Assembly (NCBI GenBank): GCA_907165065.1 | Contig: OU015532.1 | Span: 37,676,339 to 37,740,338, forward strand | Direction of reading: 5' to 3' | Source: Caprimulgus europaeus | Lineage: Eukaryota; Chordata; Aves; Caprimulgiformes; Caprimulgidae | Length of the DNA: 64,000 nucleotides | In this document: piece after piece, positions 35,722-49,853 of the stretch | Layout of the letters: the number at the start of each line of letters is the position of its first letter | Numbering within the stretch: position 1 is the first letter of the stretch | Notes under the pieces: generated by a model | Databases searched by the model: none | What the model was told of the DNA's origin: nothing | Seen by the model: only the letters and a program-made list of their open reading frames with translations | Position numbers and translations under genes: made by a program

Positions 35722-38711
35722 TGGGTTCGCGTTCAGGAGGTGCGCACACACACGCACACACAATCACAGTTTTCCCATCAGGACCGGGTAAGAGCCACGG
35801 CCTCTCAGAAGCAAGGCTCTCTCCCAGCTGGGCTCGGGGCATGGGGCTGGGGATACCAGCGGTCCTGCTGGGGGGGACTGTGCAGCTGGTACCAGCCTCT
35901 GCCTCGGCTCCCTCCACTTTGCTGACAAACAGGGCACTTGGGCTCAGCTCCCGAGTTTCGTCTGTTTTAAGCCAGAGACGGCAGTCTACAAGTCAGGCTT
36001 GGGTTTGGGCAAAATAGGAGATGTGAGAGCCACCCTGTCGGGCTTCTCGCTAACCCAAGGGTTGGTAGCAGTGCCCCGATGTGCTGCTTCAAAATTGCTT
36101 TCAGAGCTCCACATTCTGCCCTCCCCGGGTATCTGTGGGCTCGGTAAGATGACAAAATTGAGCTCTTGACTTGAGGATAATGAGGACCTTTCTGCTCTGT
36201 CCATGGAGGAGGTTTGTCTTCCTTCAGCCTGTATAACAGCATCAATAAAGCTCCCCCAAATCTAGAAAATAGCTTCCTAAAAAATAAACCTGCCCCTGGA
36301 GCAAAAGTGGCTCAGCAATACCATTCCCAGGAGTGATCCAGCTAAAGCAGTTCAGGAACTGCACTCACTGTGTGTCACTCTTTGGCTGCAAATCCATTTA
36401 TCAGCCGGTTACGCACACATGGAAGTGAACAAAAGCAGCAGCCTGGTCCTAGTCGGAGCAGGGGCCAGGCACTGGGGCTCTCTGCTTCCTTTCTTGACTG
36501 GTGCAGGGACTTTTGGCCTCTGTGTCTCTCTGTTCTCCTCCACCTGTAAAGTGGGGGTGGCAGGTGGGTGTTTGAGAAGCCGCTTGAATGTTTGTAAAAT
36601 GCTGTCAGAGCAGCCCCAGCCCTGGGGCAGCAGGGTGGGAACCCTTCAGCTGAGACCCTCAGCCACCGCTTGCAGCTGCTGAAACTCAAAAATCCAAATG
36701 GAGTCTCCTGGGCAGGGCTGGGGTGTTATTTGGTGCACGTTAGGGCTGGGGGCTGCCAGCAGCTCAGGCTGCTCTGCTCTGCGAGCCGCTACAGAGCAGG
36801 ACTGTGGAAACGGATACGGAGCCTGCCGGGTGAGGAGCTCTGTGCGAGCGCTGCTGTTGCTGTAGCTCTCAGGATGGCCAGGGCCGAGTTGAACAAACGG
36901 AGGATTTGGAGCGCTGCTGCCTGTCAGATTCCACCTTAGCAGTGGGTGAAGCTGCCCCTGAGCCCCGGATTTCTTGCGAGTGCTTGAACATGCTGCTCTA
37001 GCAGTTTTATTTCTCCATTCCTCAGCTTATCCCTTCCATTTTTTTATTGCATTTACTTTACTTCCTCTCAGAGGGCTTGTGAGGATACATGAATCCATGT
37101 CATCTGCCAAGCACCTTAAAATCCTCAGGAAGAGGATGCTGAGGCAGTGCCAGATGTTGTTATACTGCTGCTGTTTGGAGGGAGGCGGTACACACTCATG
37201 GCTAACCACAAAGCCTCTCCTTACAAGCTATAGCGCTGTGCAACAGCTGCTCCAAAGCTGGTCCTGCTTGCAGAACAACGTAAAGCATCCCTCTGCTCCA
37301 CGCCTGAAATCCCTTAGCAGGGGAAAAATAATAGTCCTTTGCTTCTCCCATCTCTCTGTAACTGGGGTCCCAGGAGGTACCAGCCCCCGCTGTGTAAGTC
37401 CTGGTCCCCTGGCAGGCAGTGGCTGGGACGAAGGAGGCCTCCTTCCTGATGCACCTGACAGTGGGGCATGGTGGAAATATCGCATCCTGACCTTCCATGA
37501 TCCGTTTGTGGTGTTTGGGCTTCCCCTTGTGCATGCAGAGCAGTTTCCCAAGGGTTTTGTGGGTTGCCCTGAGAGGCAAGCTGGTGAAATGCAAGATGTG
37601 TGCTGCTGTAACTATGCGGTGGCATGGCTCTGGGAGAGCTTCACAGGCTTTGCTGTGATGGGAGGAGAATAACAAGCTGTCCTGGCTTTGGCCTCTGCCT
37701 GTGCTGCTTGGGGCAGAAGCAGGGAAGCGACTGCACGTGGGTGTGGGGCAGGAAAGTTGACAGGGGCCTGGGGACAGCATCCCCTACAAGAGGTGGCACC
37801 TAGCCAGCATCTGAGCAGTCGGTCCCGTGGGCTGAGCTGACTGTGTGAGCCTGTGGGGCTGGTTACACAGGGGTGCTGGCAGTAGAATTGCTCCTCAGCA
37901 CGTATCCTTTCCCTGCTCCTGGGTGCACAGCGTGTGGGCTGTGGCACTGCCCACTGCCCTCTCCCAGCCAGCGTGAAAAATGTGCCCTTTCAACCACCAC
38001 GCTGGAGAAGTGATGAAGCTAGAGAAGTGGCTTTCCTTTTGCGGTGTGGAGCCCTCAACCCTGAGTTCATTCCCCATGAAGTTAGATGACTTGACTTAAT
38101 ACATAATGGCAGTCTTTTGCAAGAGGAGGCATGCCTGTGCTCCGTGTGCTTCTCCCGTCCCTTGGCCTTCTGCAGAGCCACTGAGACAACCTGCCCATTT
38201 TGTTCCAGCTTTTGGTTTCCTCTGCTCTGCATGAATGATGGTGTTGGAGTTCAGGTATGAGCTCGTCTGCAAATAAGGGTGGCTCATATGACTTATGAAT
38301 CTCTGGAAAATATTTTTTCCATCTTCTAAAATTGGCTGGTTTTCTGTCTGGGACAAAAAAAAATCTCGTCTTTTGGGTGAGCGAGTCCGAGTTCTGCTCT
38401 TGTGCCTGTGCTGTGGCATATCAAATCCTGGGCAAATTAAGGTGAATTTCATGGTTTTTTTAAATTGAAGTGCTTTCTGGGCTCGTGGTTTTCTTCCTTA
38501 TTATCTTCCAACGTGAATAATAAAAAAATTGTCTTGGAATATAGGTGATTGCAAGTCTTGGCTTGAAACTGGTTTGTTATTTGTTAACCTCATGTTTAAT
38601 AACACAACTTTAAACTAAAATAGGGATGTCTGACTCCTAGAGTCAACAAGGGAGATCTTTGGATATTAAAGTTAGGGGGGAGCTGTCAAAGTTCAGTGTC
38701 CCAGTAATAGC

Positions 38712-39617
38712 TCATGCTTGAGCTACAGATGTCATCTATCTGGTGTAAGACCTTTGACACAGTCCCCCACAACAGCCTTCTGTCTGCATTGGAGAGATAT
38801 GGATTTGATGGGTGGACTGTTCACTGGATGAGGAATTGGTTGGATGGTTGCATACAGAGGGTAGTGGTCAACAGCTCAATGTCCAGATGGAGATTGGTGA
38901 CAAGTTGTGGCCCTCAAGAGTCCATACTGGAACCAGAACTGTTTAATATCTTCATCAGTGGCATAGCTAGTGGGATTTAGTGCACCTTCAGCAAGTTTGC
39001 TGACAACACCAAGCTGAGTGTTGATACACCTGAAGGACAGGTTGCCATCCAGAGGGACCTGGACAAACTCAAGGAGTGGATCCATGAGAACCTCATGAGA
39101 TTCAACAAGGCCAAGTGCAAGATCCTGCATCTGGGTCGGGGCAATCCCTGGTATCAATACAGGCTGGGGGATGAAGGGATTGAGAGCAGCACCCAGAGTA
39201 GGCCACAAAAATCATCAGAGGGATGGAACACCTCTCCTGTGAAGAAAGGCTCAGAGAGTTGGGGTTGATCAACCTGGAGAAGAGGAGGCTCTGGGGAGAC
39301 CTTATTGCAGCCTTTCAGTACTTCAAGGGAGCCTATGAGGAAGATGGAGACAGACTTTTTAGCAGGGCCTTTAGCAATAGGACAAGGTGGAATGGTTTTA
39401 AACTAACAAAGGGTAGGTTTAGACTAGATCTAAGGAAGAAATCTTTTACAATGATGGTGGTGAGACACTGGCACAGGTTGCCCAGAGAGGTGGTAGAAGC
39501 CCCATCCCTGGAAACATACAAGGTCAGGTTGGATGGGGCTCTGAGCAACCTGATCTAGTTGATGTCCCTGCCCATGGAAGGGGAGTTGGACTGTATGGCC
39601 TTTAAAGGTCCCTTCCA
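38712..39617 (+). mobile_element. CR1 LINE copy with internal deletion and truncated ends
   Basis: Plus-strand CR1 ORF2 3' region: [20 protein letters not shown], then [12 protein letters not shown] (typical CR1 RT), a frame broken by a stop before the FADD-motif region, then the 3' coding block ([21 protein letters not shown]). Near 39190-39210 a stretch normally present between these blocks is missing, which indicates an internal deletion. The 3' end stops at GGTCCCTTCC without the octamer tail. It is not functional. Confidence 0.93.
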
Positions 39618-42600
39618 TTGGGGACCTTTCTGCAATTAACGGTGATCCTCCAGTTGCCTGTTTTATAGCCAGAAATCTTGACATTTGGGCTCTCTGCAAT
39701 AGTCTCTCTCCAAACAGGTCCTGCAAATGCTTGAAATAAAAATGCAGAAATTGGAAAAGGGCAAGGAAGCACAAGTGACAACCATGGTCCTAGGAACACA
39801 TTTTTCCTCTGGAGCACGGCATAGTTTCATGTCAGTTAGGAGGAGCCCTGGAACCTCTGGCAGTTGGTTTGTGTGTTGAGTGGTTCTGGAGGATGGACCT
39901 CTGCCCTGGGCTTCCAGGCAGTAGGTTGCCTCCTGCTCCTTGGAAATTTGCTAGCAGCAGAACCTGTGCAATGTGACTTCTAGAGGGGCTTTGGCATCAT
40001 TTCCACCCTATGTACAGGTGGTTAATCATTCACCATGTGCTGCCCATCTGCTTTAGCATGGCACTGATGGGCACAGCGCAGGACTCTGTCCTCCCATGTG
40101 AAAAGATTGCAGCGTGGGAAGCTCACCTAGCATACCTATGTCCCACTGAAGAGAGCAAGGCCATCCCTGTTGCATGGGCAAAGCTTGGTTGTCAGAGGGG
40201 TGGCTGGTAGGTAGCTTTGAAAGAGGAATTTTGCTCTTGGCTGACTGTGAGATGAAAATGGGAATATTTGCTCCCATTTCCCAGTCCAAAGCTGGATGTG
40301 AGGCTGCCCTTGGGCTTCTCCAGCTTGCTGACTTCTCTGAGGTGGTAGGAAAGCAGCAAGATGTCTGGAAGATGGAGACAGAAGAGTATCATTAGTTAAA
40401 TGCTCTGAATTGTGTTAGGCTGGTGCCCGATTGCTCTTTGGAGCAGGTATGTTGTCTCTTATCTTTGTCCTGCCAACAAATGAGCACCGGTGGGGATGAG
40501 ATCAAGGTGTCCTTTTCCTTTGTAGCAAAGGGTTTCTAAATGCTCTGCAAACATTGCTGAACTGAGTATCACCTGCCTGTGGTGGGACAGGGAGCAGGGG
40601 ACTCCTCTGGGATGTTCCACTGTGAACAGGAGGTGTCTGTCAGCACTGAGCAAGTTGGCAAGGAAAGATGCAATTGTTTGATTCCCCTCCTCTTGTTTAC
40701 CCAGAAAATGGGCAGTGGCTGGGGTTTACCTGCTTCTCTGAGTAGCCTAACTGTCAAGTTTAGCCACACTTGTATTTGCCACCATGTAAGACCACCTTGA
40801 TGTATGCTCTTCAGACCCTGGTAGACTTTTCTAACTTGGCCAGTGTGCTCTGCAGCATTTGTTTTCTGTTACCTTTGGCTGTGGGTATCCGAATCCCATG
40901 AGCAGGTGCTGGCTGATGTTCACTGTTTGTTCCTGAATTATTTTATTCCCATCCTTTTATCACATTCCCTCTGTGTGCACCTTTCAGGGGATGTTTCCCT
41001 CACAACTGGCATAAGCTGCAGCTTTTGTGCATTGATAAGTGATGCCATTTTTCAGAGACTTGTGTCCTACCGGACTCCTGCGTGTGTGCCTGCCTGGAGA
41101 CAGGTCTTGTAGCCTCAAGGATGTAACTCTGGGAACTGAGGTGTATCCTAAATAAAAAAACCCAAACAACCCAACAAAACACCAAGACAGGGAAGAGCAC
41201 TAATTCCTTGCATTGGCATATTGTCAAGCTTGTGAAGTACAGGTTTGATTTTATGTCCTGCTGTGCTGTGGAGAGAGAAGGCCTAATATTGAATGAGATG
41301 CCTCAGCTCATTTCAGCAGCCTCCTTGCCGCTGGACTCCTGCCAGGTTGCTCACTCTTCGAGTCTCCTGCCTTTCGGGGCAAAGATCAGGAAGATGGTTA
41401 TATAGGTTTCTTTCTGCTCTTACATGGGGCAGCCACGTGTCAGTTTGCACACGCGTGAAGATGGCACAGGCAGCTGTATGGTCTCCCCGAGGGAGATCCT
41501 CGAGGGATGCCCCCAGGAGCCTGGGGAGGCAGGGTGAGCACGCCGGTCGAGGCTCTGTGTTCAACAGGTTGTGAAATGCTCTTGTTTTCTTAAAACATCT
41601 TCCCTTCAAGCTAAAGGAAAAGTGAAAGGGACTCGGGCTCTCTGTCATGCCAGCCTGCAGAGCAGCTCCACTCTCTGTGGCTCTGCGAGTATCTGGGTGC
41701 TTGAAATGAGGTGGAAAAGGAGCTGTGGGTTAGAGTGGCAGGACTTTGGCACGAGGAAGGTGCCCCCTCCAAGCGCTGGGTTAGTCTGTGCCATTCAGCC
41801 TGGCCCGTTCCTCTGCCAAAATCCAGCAACCGCCTGGCTCTTCCCTGCACCTGTGTAGCCCCTGTTCTTCCCAGTTTATTTTAGGGTGAGGGGACAGCCC
41901 TTTACCCTTGGAGTTTTGTGGCAGCCAGTCCCCTGCAACACTGATTTTTTGGGATCTCTGTAAGACCTCTCTTGTAGCAGATGAGAGGCCTGTGCCAGCT
42001 CCCTGGGAAAGGATGACTTGGTAGCTATTTCTCTGGGGGTATTACTGCAGGAGGAAGATTCTGTGACAGTTCAACAGCTTAATATTTTATTTACAATGTT
42101 TATGTTTTAAAAATGTGGGAATGAATGCCATTTGCCTAAATGGCAGAAAATTATTTTATATTTAATTTGTCCCAGTGGCCTATGTGGTCCATTAAAAAAT
42201 AAAATAAAAAAGTTCACAGTAATAATATTAGTAAAATCCAGTTGTCAGCACTGGTCTTAACTGTTAATCAAAGTGATGAGGTACTGCAGCGTGGTCTGGG
42301 GTTTGGGGAGTGTGGTGGTCTGAGCAGCCTGGGACAGTGTGTGAAAGCACAGTGCTCCTGAAGATGATTTTTTTACCAGAGCCTTTCCATTAAATAAGTG
42401 GGTAAGGCAGCTGCAAGTCTTAGTGAGCTAAAGCATTCTTTCAGTATGCAGCTGCTTCCCCAGTTACATTTGTCTTTGCATACACAAAACTGCACAAAGA
42501 TTTAAAAGCTAAAAATTTAGCAGTGTTTGCTGGAAGCAGGAGCCTTTGAGAGACATCTTGGGTCACTGTTTACCGTGGTGAAACTGGGCCCAGGTGCCTC

Positions 42601-43644
42601 GTCCTGAGGTGGGCAGGTCAGGAGTCACCTGAAAGGCGAGGGGAGAAGATCTGGTTTTGTTTCAGCAACACGAAACTGGGACTGCCCGTGCTGGAGCTCT
42701 GAAAAATGACTTCATTTTTGCTGTTAGGGACACGCAGCATAGGACAAAGGTAGTGAAAGGAGCAGAGGCAAACGTGCTAGGCATGAAACGTGTGGGTCAG
42801 CAGGGGATCCTGGCATCGCCTGTGCTGTCCATCATCTCCCTTCTGCAGGGAAAGCCCCAGGGCAGAGTGTGGCTGGCGGGATCTCTTGTTCTTCCTTGGC
42901 TCTCCCCAGGGTTGTCCTCATCCCATGGCATCTCACTGGCAGTCCCAAGACCTCTTGTCTCCTTCCCATTTCGGTGGCTTACGCTGCTGCCTTGTGCTCC
43001 TCCAGCCCTATCTGCCAGCTCCTGTGGTAGGGCTGGAGCTCGTCGTGTTGGTTGTCGCTGCTGTTCTGCTTGTACGGCGCCTAGTGCTGAGGCCACGATC
43101 CACAACCCATCCCATACTATCACATTAGGGTAAAGACATAACTAAAGTAAGACCCGTGGACTGGAAGTCGAGCTGGCTTACTGACTGAGCTGCAAACTCA
43201 TCCTCCTTACAGGCTGCTGTGCCTCAGTTTCCCCAAAGTCTCAAATTGAGATTTTATCTGCTTCACAGGGCTTTTGGGAGGCTGAGCTTGCAAATTTTGT
43301 AAAGGACTGGGGATGAGATAACCTTAGCAAAACATTTGGTTGATTTCACCCTTTGGGTACCTTTGAACCAAGAACAGGATTAGCAGAAATGGAGCAGGTC
43401 AGGGACAAATCTGCTGCAAGAAGGAGACGTTACAGGCGCAGCCCCGTGAGCTCCGTGCACTGAACAACAGGGTTTATGAGGAAAGGCTGCGTCCTACCTG
43501 CTGCTGTCTTTCACTGTATTTTTATAAGCACATATTCTTGCAATTAATAAAAGTGATAAAGGACAGGAGGTGGACTGCCCTCATCAGATTTCCAAGTCCC
43601 AGTTGTGCTTGTGGCTGTGGTGACAGTGAGATATATTGGAGTAA

Positions 43645-43675
43645 ATTTAAAAAAAAAGAAAAAAGAAAAAAAAAG
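43645..43675. repeat. A-rich simple sequence
   Basis: A run of A interrupted by single G residues. It has no recognised retrocopy attached and is probably a simple repeat. Confidence 0.75.
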
Positions 43676-46600
43676 TGGTCTCTTGGGCCCTGTCTTTGCA
43701 GAGAAATTGCTGATGTTGTGATGTGCTTTGAGCACAGGGGTAATTTCTCAGTGTTGGTAGAGCCTGGGTTTTTGACAGATACCTGTGTGCTCCCTTTGGA
43801 GCTGCTTTCCTTCGGCTGCTTCAGGGGCATTGTCCCTGCAGAGCCCTGGCTCTGCCCCTTCTGAGGAGCCGCACTGTTGGCATCTGGATCCCACGCTGCC
43901 CCCGGGATGCAAAGGGAGCTGCTGTGTGGGGCTGTCCCTGTTCTGGCCAGCCTGGTGATGCTTGGGTGGTTGTCCTGCCACGATGGAGCTGCAGGGTTGA
44001 CTTTGCAGTTCAGGCTTCAAGGCTGCCGTGGTCAGGCTGGGTTAATGCTCTAACTTCTGACTCTGTTGTAGCATAGGCACTGATGACATTTTGCTAAAGC
44101 TGCAGAAAATTATCTTCTTTAACATCTTATTTTCATTCTCCCAATTCCACAGTTTTTAATTTTGTAAGCTGAAATGTGGTCCTTGTGAGGAGGCTTTGTT
44201 TTAAAGTAGCAGGGACAGAGAAAGCAACTGTGCTGAAACCTGCACCAGCCATTTTGTGGGCCCAGGAGGAAAAAAAATAGGAATATTTTTCTTGCCTCTT
44301 TCTTTTGGATAAGCTGAATCATGAAAGAGCCAGGACTTGGCTGGAAAAGTACTCTTATCCAAGGAAGGTGCCTTCAGAGGTTCTCTGAAAAAGTCTTCCT
44401 GCAGGACAAAATAGGAAAAAAATGACGCCTTCCATCTGCTCACATGCTGAGTGCCCTGAACCAAGTATTTGGTGCCAGAGTGTGTCATGTTCAGTAATGC
44501 CATGCTGTACCTTTGTGCCTTTTGGTATCAAGTATGCAGCAAAAAGCCTAATAAATGAGGAAGAGCATGTAAGAGCTGCAAAAAGCAGTGTAGCTCCTTC
44601 GGTAACTTGTGAGTGGGGACAGGGATACAATGGCAATGCACACAGGAGCCATCAAAACCACGCAATGAAGTTAAAAAAAAAAAACCTGTGCTCCCTATGT
44701 AGTTTTCCAAAGTAACTTCTTAATTGTAAAAATTAATAATCAAGTATCAGAGTTAGGAAATCTGAATGTTGCAAGTGCTCACTTCAGACTCCTGGTGCTC
44801 GGTGATGTGATCATGCTGTATTTCCCATGCTGGTTTTGTTTGTTGTTTTTTTTTCCTTTGTACCTTTCTGGGAGATGTTTTGGATCTAGTTGTGTGGTAG
44901 GAATTACCAGCTGCTCATGGAGTAGGCAGCATGTGTTTCCTAAGTTCTGAAATGTTGCGTTTTGGCTGAAGTATTTGCTTTACACCAAAAGACAGGACAC
45001 AGCCTCTCCAAGTGGTCTCTGGGTGGGTTGATAGGGGCAGTGACAAACAGGTAGGGCATAACCCTGTCCCAAGTACAGGGATGCTGAGTTACCACATCTC
45101 CACTGGTGCTACACTTGCTTCTGTGATGCAAAGGCTCTTGATTTTGTGTTTGAGAAGAGCAGAACTGGCTCCCCTGGCAGTGCCAGATGCAGGCTGGGGT
45201 GAGCACAGTTGTTTCTCCCCTCGCTTGGAGTGCAGTGGGGTGTTTATACTGAGCTTGGGTTGGCAGCTCTGGCATTGCTCTGCAATGAGGTAACCCTTTC
45301 AAAAAATCTGTTGGAGTAAATCTGAACAAACTTGGGTCTCTTTGCCTCCTCTCTGTGTTTGGGTGGTCTAAGTCTGGTTGTGCTGTGCCCTGGGATGCCC
45401 CATTGCTGTGCCCTGCCTGCTAGCTGAGCAGCCCTGTGGGGAATTTCCAGTCTGTGCTGGGAAAACTGGGCCACACTGGTTGGGCACTCCCAAGGAAATT
45501 TTGGGAAGGGCTGGGAAATCAGTGTTCCTTCAGGACTAGCTGTGGTCAGCACAGAGGGTCCATTGGGACAGGTGATGATGAGATGCAGTCAAGTGAGGTC
45601 TAGCTTGGAGAAGCTGCCCAAGTACCTATCAAAGGCTCCCTTTGGCTGAGTGTGAAAGGTTTTTAAGTCAGTGGGTGGACTCTGCTGGCTCAGGTCAGGT
45701 TCTTGAGCAGACACAAATCTCATGCTCCATGTTAGGTCAGCCAGGAGGAGGTGAGTTACAGTGAAAGTAAACAAGGCCGTCCTTACAGGGCAGGACACAG
45801 ACTGAGTCACACTGGATAGTGGGAAATCTCTGTGATCTGCTTGCATCACTTAGCTTACAAGCATTATTTCAAATAATTATTAATTGTAAATTATTTATGC
45901 ATTAATTTTCTTGGGTCTAAAACCTCACCTTCGGGGAAGATATGCTAGAGCTGAAGGGAAACATGGTGGGGAGATATAAAATGATTGTGCTTGGCAGGCT
46001 AATATGAAAGATATTATTATAGCTGGTTCTTTGGTATATTCTATGGATTGTGCAGCTCTGCCCTGCGTGGTTAGTACCCCTCTGACCTTCTCTGCCCCTT
46101 GCATCTGTGAATCACAGGGGCTACCTCAGTGCTTCTGCCACCCCTCTGGTTTTGGACACGTTAGCCTTGGCATGGTGATGCCATGGCAGTAGAGTCCTCT
46201 TGCCCACTGCTGGCAGCCTCGGGGCAATGGGTCTCACCAACTCTCGCTTGCCTTTACTCCCTCAGGAGTGGGCAGGGACCATGTACCGTGGGGACCTTGT
46301 TAGAGGCGTGTGATGTGTGCAGAGCTGAGTTCTCTAAATCTTGGTGCCCTAGTTAACAGGGATTTAGTCCTCCCGACCTGTCACAGCCCATCTCATTTTT
46401 TCTCCTCTTTCTTTTTAGCTGGAGGATTATAATTGTCGCACTGAGCTTAAAGGGGATTGGAATGCTCTGCATCTTTCTTCTGCCTTTCCCCAGTATCTCC
46501 AAAGTGGCATTATAAAGAAAGGCAAGGAATGGATAAACAAGTATTGGCATCACTGCAAGCACTGAAGAAGGGGTGAGAAAATTCTCCCTAACCTTTCGTG

Positions 46601-49511
46601 CCTGCCTTCTTGCACGGTCTGCATGGGATGCTCTGTGACCCCCTGAGCTGTGGCAGCTTCCTAACACACTGGAGTTAGTCCATGTCCCCAGATCGCCCGG
46701 CATGCAGGAGCAGGGACTCCTGGCACTCAGTCGGGACTGGCAGCTGCAGGAGGGGAAAGTGCTGAGGGGAACTGGGTGTGTGAAGGGATCCCTTTCTTAT
46801 TCTCCTGTCCCTCCTGTACATTAGGAACTTTGTAAGATGTTACTCTAGTTCCACAGCTCCTGAGTGCCCAAAAGGGACTTGCTGCTGCCAGTGGGTTGCA
46901 TGTTCGGAAAACCCAGTAAGCAGATGCACTCAGTTGCTTCAGCTGGATCCAGAATGGTAACATCTAAACTTTAACTGAAATATCTTGACTTTTTTTTGGA
47001 TAGGAGTGTAGGTGGGTGGTGCTATTCACCATGGAAGAATCCTCAGCAGTGTGAGAAAGCAAAAACACAGGATGACCATTTGAACTCCCTAATTTATATG
47101 GCAGTGAATCTGAGAAATTAGGAAATAATGCCATGCACAGCATTTATTAAATGTACAGGAATTTGCTAAACGTGAGTCTTGTGACAGATTCATTAAGACT
47201 AAGTCAATTTTTATTATCTACATTACATTATCAATTTTCTTGTCTAGCTTTCTGTTAATACTTTGATAATTCCACTAGAAATACACCTCCCACTGCTATA
47301 TTTAGCTTGTTGGCCCTATGTGAAGCTTTAATTGTGGTTGTCACCATTCTGTGTGGTGAGGACAGCCATGAAGCATGTTGCCAGAAGGTTATTTTGAATC
47401 ATTAAAAGCAATTAATATCTTTCCAGTCTTGGGTAGGTGAGTTGAATTTTAATGGAAAATATTTCTCTTGAGATCAGAATTTGCTTTAAGTTATTGGTTC
47501 AATATTTTTCTTCCCAAGTTAAATTCCCTTATCATTGTCCCATATCTGGTAGGGGTACATTTAGATGCATTGTGGTCACTGCCTGTCAGTTGGGGCCCTT
47601 TGAGAGTCAGATGCTACTTAGCCTGGGGTGGGCTTGGCACCCTTGCAGCCCAGGAGTCGGATCTGCACTGGGTCCCAATAGGGGTGACTCCAGCCATTAC
47701 CTGGGTCTGCTTGGCAAGAGCTGGGTGAGTGTTGGCAGTGTGCTGAGGGTTCAGGTGCAAAAGGAGGGATGTGAAGAAGCTGTTCTCTATGAAAACTCAA
47801 CCAGCTCTGGCAGCTGCCAGCCCTTTCCCTGTCCTGGCTGAGGCTATGCCAGAGGAGTGCATGGCCTGGCTCAGAGCTGGGTGTCTGTCTCCATAGTAGA
47901 CTCTTTCTGTATGTGAGGGACTTGTTTTGGGGCTCTTCTGGGATGGGAGAGTGAGGCAGGGAGACTTGTTGAATAATAAACTGTTAGGGGCTGCTGTAAG
48001 CCCGCCTGAAGTAACCAGTCAGCTTGCCATCCTTTTCTGAGTGATTTGCACATTGGTTACACAGTCTGTCTCCCATAGGTCTTGCTCCTCATGGACAACC
48101 TGTACTGCTGGGTCCCTCCTGATTGTCTGGGGATCCCTTTTCATAGGGGTGTTCGGGTATCCAGACTGGGGGCTCTTCTGTGCAAGGTGAAGTGTGAACA
48201 GAAGAGACAGGCTCTGTCTTGGGGACTTTATAACCTATGTAGATGATAAAGGATTGGGGACGGAAAGCGTTCTTCCCTTCATTTCCCTGATGTAGAGCTG
48301 AGATTAAGCCTCAATCTCTGCTGAAAAGAAGAAAATACAAGGGGAAAAAAAAAAGGTACGTTTGTTATTCAGATCTGCTAACCTCTGGTTATTAGCTCTG
48401 ATTAAACTACCAATGAAGCCAAGATAGCTTGGATATTAATGGTGTACCAACATGTATTCAAAGAACTTGGTACTGGATGCAAGCTACTGCCCAGAGACAA
48501 TTAAAACTCAGATTGTCCTGTTGTAGCTGTTATTGTAACTGTCTGTACCTCATTGTTGTTAGAGTTTCACACTTTGCCTTGGTAGTTTATTTGGACCACT
48601 TCCCTGCCCCTAATTTCTGTGTGGTCAGTGATGGGTTGGCCACTTGCTTTGTCACTTCACATAATCTGAGGGGGCTGAGGTAGTTTAGAGGGAATAAATT
48701 GTGCTTGTGACTGTGGCAAGGCAGGGTCAGGAATTTTGCCCCCCCTCAGTTACCCCAAGTGCCAACTCAGGTTTTGGTGTGCATTTCCTTCTGCCTGTTC
48801 ATTTGGGGGAAGAGGAATTATTTTGAGAATAAGCCACTGGGAGCAGGAATAGGGACACAAGTTAGAAAAAGGGAAATGATTCCTGTGTGTGCAAATGTTA
48901 ATCATTAAACCTGCTGCCGCTTAACAGAACATCTCATCACGAAAAGCTGCCCCTCTAGGCTGAACAGGAACAAATCTCTGGGTGTTTGCTCAGCTCTGGG
49001 AGCTGGACTTCAGCCTTTCCCACCTCAGCCCTAATACTGAATGGGTTTAAACACTCCATAGAGGGCTGTGGTGGCAACCTGCATGGCAATGGGGCTCCAT
49101 GGGGCTGCTGCTTCAGTCTTAACTCTGCCTTCAGAGGGTAAAATTCTCAAATTTATCAGAGTAAAGTGAGGCTCCCTGTGTTATGTTGTTTTTAATGCCA
49201 AGTGACATCTGCAGCCAGTGAGTGGATTCTGACCTGTAGCCTGTCTGATTTGCTCTTCTTGGTGGAAAACATACACTGTAGGCACTTTAATCTCTCTGCA
49301 GAAAGAAGTGTTTGCATCTGGGAATATACTTCTGGTGTTTGTAGTATGTACTTGGTTTTTGTCTTGCTACCAACTAAAGCAGATAGGTAACAGCAAGGTG
49401 AGTGCCTGTACATGGAAACGCTTATATTCCTGTCTGGTGGTGTGTGGCACAGGTTGTAGTGGGCAGTACTGGCTGAGCATATGACTGTTTTGCCACAAGT
49501 TATTAATAGCC

Positions 49512-49853
49512 AAATGCAAACACAAGCAGCAGCATCTACCTTTGCAGGAGCAGAGTTTTACAAGGGTGAATTCAATTAGTTGTACTCATTTCCCTCAAAA
49601 TAGGAGCCTGAATGTAGGACATCTGCTGCTGCGGATGTCACGAAGGGGTAGGTGACTAGTTCCACATCTAACTCTTCATCATCCAACTGCTGTCAGCCAG
49701 ACTGCTAGAGTCTGAACTAGTCACCTCCCTCCCTAGCAGCGGATGTCCTACATTCAGGCTCCTATTTTGAGGGAGATGAGTACAACTAATTGAATTCACC
49801 CTTGTAAAATTCTGCTCCTGCAAAAGCAGATGCTGCTGCTTGTGTTTGCCTTT
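49512..49853. repeat. Long near-perfect inverted repeat (about 340 bp)
   Basis: The left arm (about 49512-49672) is the reverse complement of the right arm (about 49704-49853), with a loop of about 30 nt. Over the outer ~105 bp of the arms I count about 4-5 mismatches (about 95-96% identity). Nearer the loop the left arm has about 11 extra bases, and within it lies a smaller palindrome (GACATC...GATGTC around 49618-49639). I see no obvious target duplication or known terminal motif, so it may be a foldback/MITE-type element or a local inverted duplication. Transcribed as part of the GALNT16 intron, it would form a long double-stranded hairpin. Confidence 0.92.

Noticed and set aside
36974..37672. 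232-codon plus-strand open frame in GALNT16 intron 1
   Set aside because: It begins with TTG, not ATG; the first internal Met is about 40 codons in. No domain is recognised, long frames overlap it on the minus strand, and it has no splice or conservation evidence.
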